Below, piece after piece: positions 61,779-64,000 of a DNA stretch of 64,000 nt (the first letter of the stretch is position 1; every line of letters begins with the position of its first letter). The notes beneath the pieces are model-generated. The model searched no databases and had not been told where the DNA came from. It worked only from the letters and a program-made list of their open reading frames with translations. A program made the position numbers and the translations under genes. This stretch comes from Bariatricus massiliensis (lineage in GTDB: Bacteria > Bacillota > Clostridia > Lachnospirales > Lachnospiraceae). The stretch spans positions 560,986-624,985 of the forward strand of contig NZ_LT574838.1 of assembly GCF_900086725.1 (NCBI RefSeq), in the 5' to 3' direction.

Positions 61779-62879
61779 TTATACGTTAAACCGGAACAAA
61801 ATAATATCACCGTCTTGTACTACATATTCCTTGCCCTCCAGACGGACAAGCCCTTTTTCTCTCGCTGCCGCGTAAGTTCCACATTCCATCAAGTCTGTAT
61901 AAGATACAATTTCCGCGCGAATAAATCCCCGCTCAAAATCCGTGTGTATCTTTCCTGCCGCCTGAGGCGCCTTAGTCCCTTCTTTGATAGTCCAGGCACG
62001 CACTTCAGGTTCTCCCGCCGTCAAGTAGCTGATCAGCCCAAGAATACGGTAACTAGCTTTTATTAATTTTTCCAACCCGGATTCAGACAATCCCAAATCC
62101 TCCAGAAACATCTTCTTCTCATCGTCGTCAAGTTCTGCAATCTCCTGTTCAATCTGCGCACAGACAACGAACACCTCACTCTTTTCTCTGGCCGCATAGT
62201 CTCTTACCGCCTGTACCTTCTCATTGCCCGCTCCGTCGTCAGCCAAGTCGTCCTCCAGCACATTGGCCGCAAAAATAACAGGCTTGTAGGTCAGCAGATT
62301 GTACCCGCAAAGCCATTCCGCCTCCTCGTCATCCGCTATATCCTCAAAACTCTTGGCCATTTTCCCCTCTTCCAGATGGGCCTTGATTTTCTCCATCAAC
62401 GCCACCTCTTTGGCGATGGCCTTGTCATTTCTCGCCGCTCTCGCCGCCTTAGCAATCCGGCGCTCCAATATTTCAATATCAGAAAAGATTAATTCCAGAT
62501 TAATCGTCTCAATATCTCTCAGCGGGTCGATGCTTCCGTCCACATGGACAATATTGCTGTCCTCGAAACAGCGGACTACATGCACAATCGCGTCTACCTC
62601 ACGGATGTTTGCAAGAAACTGATTCCCAAGTCCCTCGCCCTTTGACGCCCCTTTAACCAATCCGGCAATATCTACAAATTCAATAGCCGCCGGTATGATT
62701 TTCTTTGTATGATACATCTCACCAAGAACATTCAGCCGCTCATCCGGCACCGTCACCACCCCCACATTGGGGTCAATCGTACAGAACGGATAATTGGCAG
62801 ACTCTGCCCCCGCTTTTGTAAGTGAGTTAAATAATGTACTTTTTCCTACGTTTGGTAAACCAACGATACCTAATTTCAT
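61779..62879 (-). CDS. ychF: Ribosome-associated ATPase YchF/OLA1
   Basis: The start is ATG 62879 (MKLGIVGLPNVGKSTLFN); the 58-codon extension to 63053 has no such site and is the promoter region. The 366-residue protein is an Obg-family member that prefers ATP and binds the large ribosomal subunit, with a role in stress responses. It has NVGKST, VDIAGLVKGASKGEGLGN, a coiled-coil insert and a C-terminal TGS domain (RAWTIKEGTKAPQAAGKIH). Length is exact for the family. Confidence 0.97.
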   Translation of the reverse strand: MKLGIVGLPNVGKSTLFNSLTKAGAESANYPFCTIDPNVGVVTVPDERLNVLGEMYHTKKIIPAAIEFVDIAGLVKGASKGEGLGNQFLANIREVDAIVHVVRCFEDSNIVHVDGSIDPLRDIETINLELIFSDIEILERRIAKAARAARNDKAIAKEVALMEKIKAHLEEGKMAKSFEDIADDEEAEWLCGYNLLTYKPVIFAANVLEDDLADDGAGNEKVQAVRDYAAREKSEVFVVCAQIEQEIAELDDDEKKMFLEDLGLSESGLEKLIKASYRILGLISYLTAGEPEVRAWTIKEGTKAPQAAGKIHTDFERGFIRAEIVSYTDLMECGTYAAAREKGLVRLEGKEYVVQDGDIILFRFNV

Positions 62880-62996
62880 TTTATCTTTTACCTGTTCAAA
62901 ACCCCTTGATTTATGGAGGGCTTCTGCCTTTCGTGATATTTTTATTACAACTCTTTGTCTTTTAGATTTTTTCCCATTTTGGACTCCTTTCTTTTC

Positions 62997-63050
62997 AAAA
63001 AAAAAGAGTCTAACGCAAATATAAAGTATAGCACAAAGACTCTTTTTTTT
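62997..63050 (-). terminator. ilvBN terminator overlapping the ychF promoter
   Basis: AAAAAGAGTCT (63001-63011) and AGACTCTTTTT (63037-63047) form an 11-bp stem; on the minus strand a T run follows (to 62997). The loop holds the ychF -10. Transcripts from ilvBN end here; ychF transcripts begin inside it. Confidence 0.7.
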
Positions 63051-63053
63051 CAA
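63025..63053 (-). promoter_or_regulatory. ychF promoter
   Basis: TTGAAA (63048-63053), 17 bp, TATACT (63025-63030), with TG before the -10, on the minus strand. Confidence 0.75.
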
Positions 63054-63128
63054 TAAAATCCCACAAAATGGCGGCGATTAAAAGTTATATGATAAGCTCT
63101 CTGCGGATATAATTTGTTTTCTTCATTT

Positions 63129-63629
63129 TTATCTATCCGTAATACTTAATGTTTCAACAGCAACGCTGCCTCCGCGTACAATTTCAATTCTATTTACATA
63201 ACATTTTTCTAATAAAGCAATTAGGTCATTGTTACGGTTCTCTGTCTGTACGCTCTCAATCAGTACAGTCGCTGGTGTATAATCAATGACAGATATATTG
63301 AATATCTGGGAAATTCTAAATATTTCATCAATATCCTTATCAGAACAGTTATTTATCTTTACAAACATTAACTCTTTCATGTGTATAGCAATATCAGTAT
63401 AATCAACTACTTTGATTACTTCGACACTTCTATTGAGCTGCTTTTTTACCTGTTCAAATGTCTTATCATCACTTGTCAAACTAATCGTCATGCGGGAAAT
63501 TGCTTTATCTTCCGTTACACCTACAGTCAAACTATTAAGATTGTAAGATTTCCCGGAAAACAATCCAGAAATTTTGGCAAGCACACCTATATCGTTTTCT
63601 ACAAATAAACATATCCACCTTTTTTTCAT
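63129..63629 (-). CDS. ilvN: Acetolactate synthase small subunit
   Basis: The 166-residue regulatory subunit has an N-terminal ACT domain (VENDIGVLAKISGLFSGKSYNLNSLTVG) and a C-terminal ACT-like domain (IEIVRGGSVAVETL) and binds branched-chain amino acids for feedback control of the catalytic subunit. The ATG follows the ilvB stop codon directly (TAG-ATG), so the two are translationally coupled. The terminator at 63.0 kb ends the message. Confidence 0.95.
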   Translation of the reverse strand: MKKRWICLFVENDIGVLAKISGLFSGKSYNLNSLTVGVTEDKAISRMTISLTSDDKTFEQVKKQLNRSVEVIKVVDYTDIAIHMKELMFVKINNCSDKDIDEIFRISQIFNISVIDYTPATVLIESVQTENRNNDLIALLEKCYVNRIEIVRGGSVAVETLSITDR

Positions 63630-64000
63630 CTAATTATCCTCGCTTTCCAAAATCATGTCCTCTAAAGAATTTCCCGGCGGGACAATAGGCATAACATTTT
63701 CTTCACGCTCAATGATAAATTCGATAACAGTAGGAACTTTTAATGTATCTTTTGCAGTTTTAAGGGCAACAGAAATTTCTGATTCTTCTGATACTCGAAT
63801 ACCTTTCGCTCCATAACTTTCTGCTAATTTAATAAAATCTGGTGTGTATGGCGGGCAACATTCGGTTGGAGAATTACAGCTATTGATACAGCTCTTTCTA
63901 TAACGCATACAGGTACTTGAATATCGTTTGTCAAAAAACATTTCCTGCCATTGCCTTACATTTCCTAAATAACCATTATTAAATATACAAATGGTTATCG
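63630..64000 (-). CDS. ilvB: Acetolactate synthase large subunit, C-terminal part (5' end outside window)
   Basis: The frame is open to the right edge and encodes the last ~123 residues, including FNNGYLGNVRQWQE and CCPPYTPDFIKLAESYGAKG, which match the TPP-binding C-domain of acetohydroxyacid synthase. The enzyme joins two pyruvates, or pyruvate and 2-oxobutyrate, as the first step of branched-chain amino acid synthesis. The apparent start at 63941 is internal. Confidence 0.93.
   Translation of the reverse strand, partial: ITICIFNNGYLGNVRQWQEMFFDKRYSSTCMRYRKSCINSCNSPTECCPPYTPDFIKLAESYGAKGIRVSEESEISVALKTAKDTLKVPTVIEFIIEREENVMPIVPPGNSLEDMILESEDN

Noticed and set aside
62880..63053. N-terminal extension of YchF by 58 residues
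   Set aside because: The extension covers the promoter and terminator; all YchF proteins start at MKLGIVGLPN.
1..64000. Prophage, transposon or integrative element
   Set aside because: No integrase, transposase, phage structural or conjugation gene is seen; most genes are metabolic or housekeeping.

Overview
The window is a bacterial chromosome segment from an anaerobic gut-type Firmicute, most likely a member of the Lachnospiraceae. The evidence is the gene content: pyruvate:ferredoxin oxidoreductase, pyruvate phosphate dikinase, a selenocysteine-containing reductase of the glycine/sarcosine/betaine family, a GH112 galacto-N-biose/lacto-N-biose phosphorylase, single-chain glycyl-tRNA synthetase, an era-yqzL-recO cluster, and strong AGGAGG ribosome binding sites. 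Genus cannot be fixed from the sequence. No rRNA, tRNA, CRISPR array, transposase or prophage was seen; most genes lie on the minus strand.

Layout. 1-6.7 kb: a pair of membrane proteins (one DUF5058-like), then a betaine-type reductive module made of a BCCT transporter, a selenoprotein B-component subunit (in-frame UGA followed by a hairpin), its proprotein partner and a divergent TetR regulator. 6.8-12 kb: nitroreductase, a DUF4474 protein with a Cys/Pro-rich tail plus a phosphoesterase, and a CstA-type carrier divergent from an orphan LytTR response regulator. 12-18.4 kb: ppdK, an Lsa-like ABC-F gene behind a long leader with two six-codon ORFs and an attenuator, and an MFS carrier. 18.5-26.7 kb: oxidoreductase, DMT transporter, two peptidases, a PEP-synthase-like protein and a LysR regulator divergent from an aminotransferase-glutamate dehydrogenase operon (to 29.3 kb).

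29.3-41.9 kb: a small degenerate patch with an antitoxin remnant; lnpA divergent from an AraC regulator; glyQS, recO, yqzL-like, era; an M16C peptidase; and an NhaC-family carrier controlled by a clear lysine riboswitch. 42-50.8 kb: a sugar operon (binding protein, ATPase, permease, an unrecognised 768-residue protein, a GH43 beta-xylosidase-like enzyme and a LacI regulator) with two perfect 12-bp operators just behind its promoter. 50.9-55.1 kb: small accessory genes (flavodoxin/ferredoxin, GNAT, P-loop kinase, autoregulated TetR, QueG-like protein) and a barnase-barstar pair whose barnase is a predicted lipoprotein. 55.1-64 kb: nifJ, TetR, pepT, lgt, ychF, ilvN and the 3' end of ilvB.

Together the genes describe an amino-acid and host-glycan fermenting anaerobe: peptides are cleaved (PepT, PepD, M18), nitrogen is passed through aminotransferase and glutamate dehydrogenase, pyruvate is handled by nifJ, ppdK and possibly CstA, betaine-type compounds serve as electron acceptors, and mucin/milk and xylan-derived sugars are used inside the cell. 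The most notable items are the control elements and small systems: the ABC-F leader, the lysine riboswitch on an NhaC carrier, the 21-bp-spaced LytTR-like repeats, the selenoprotein, and the lipoprotein barnase.
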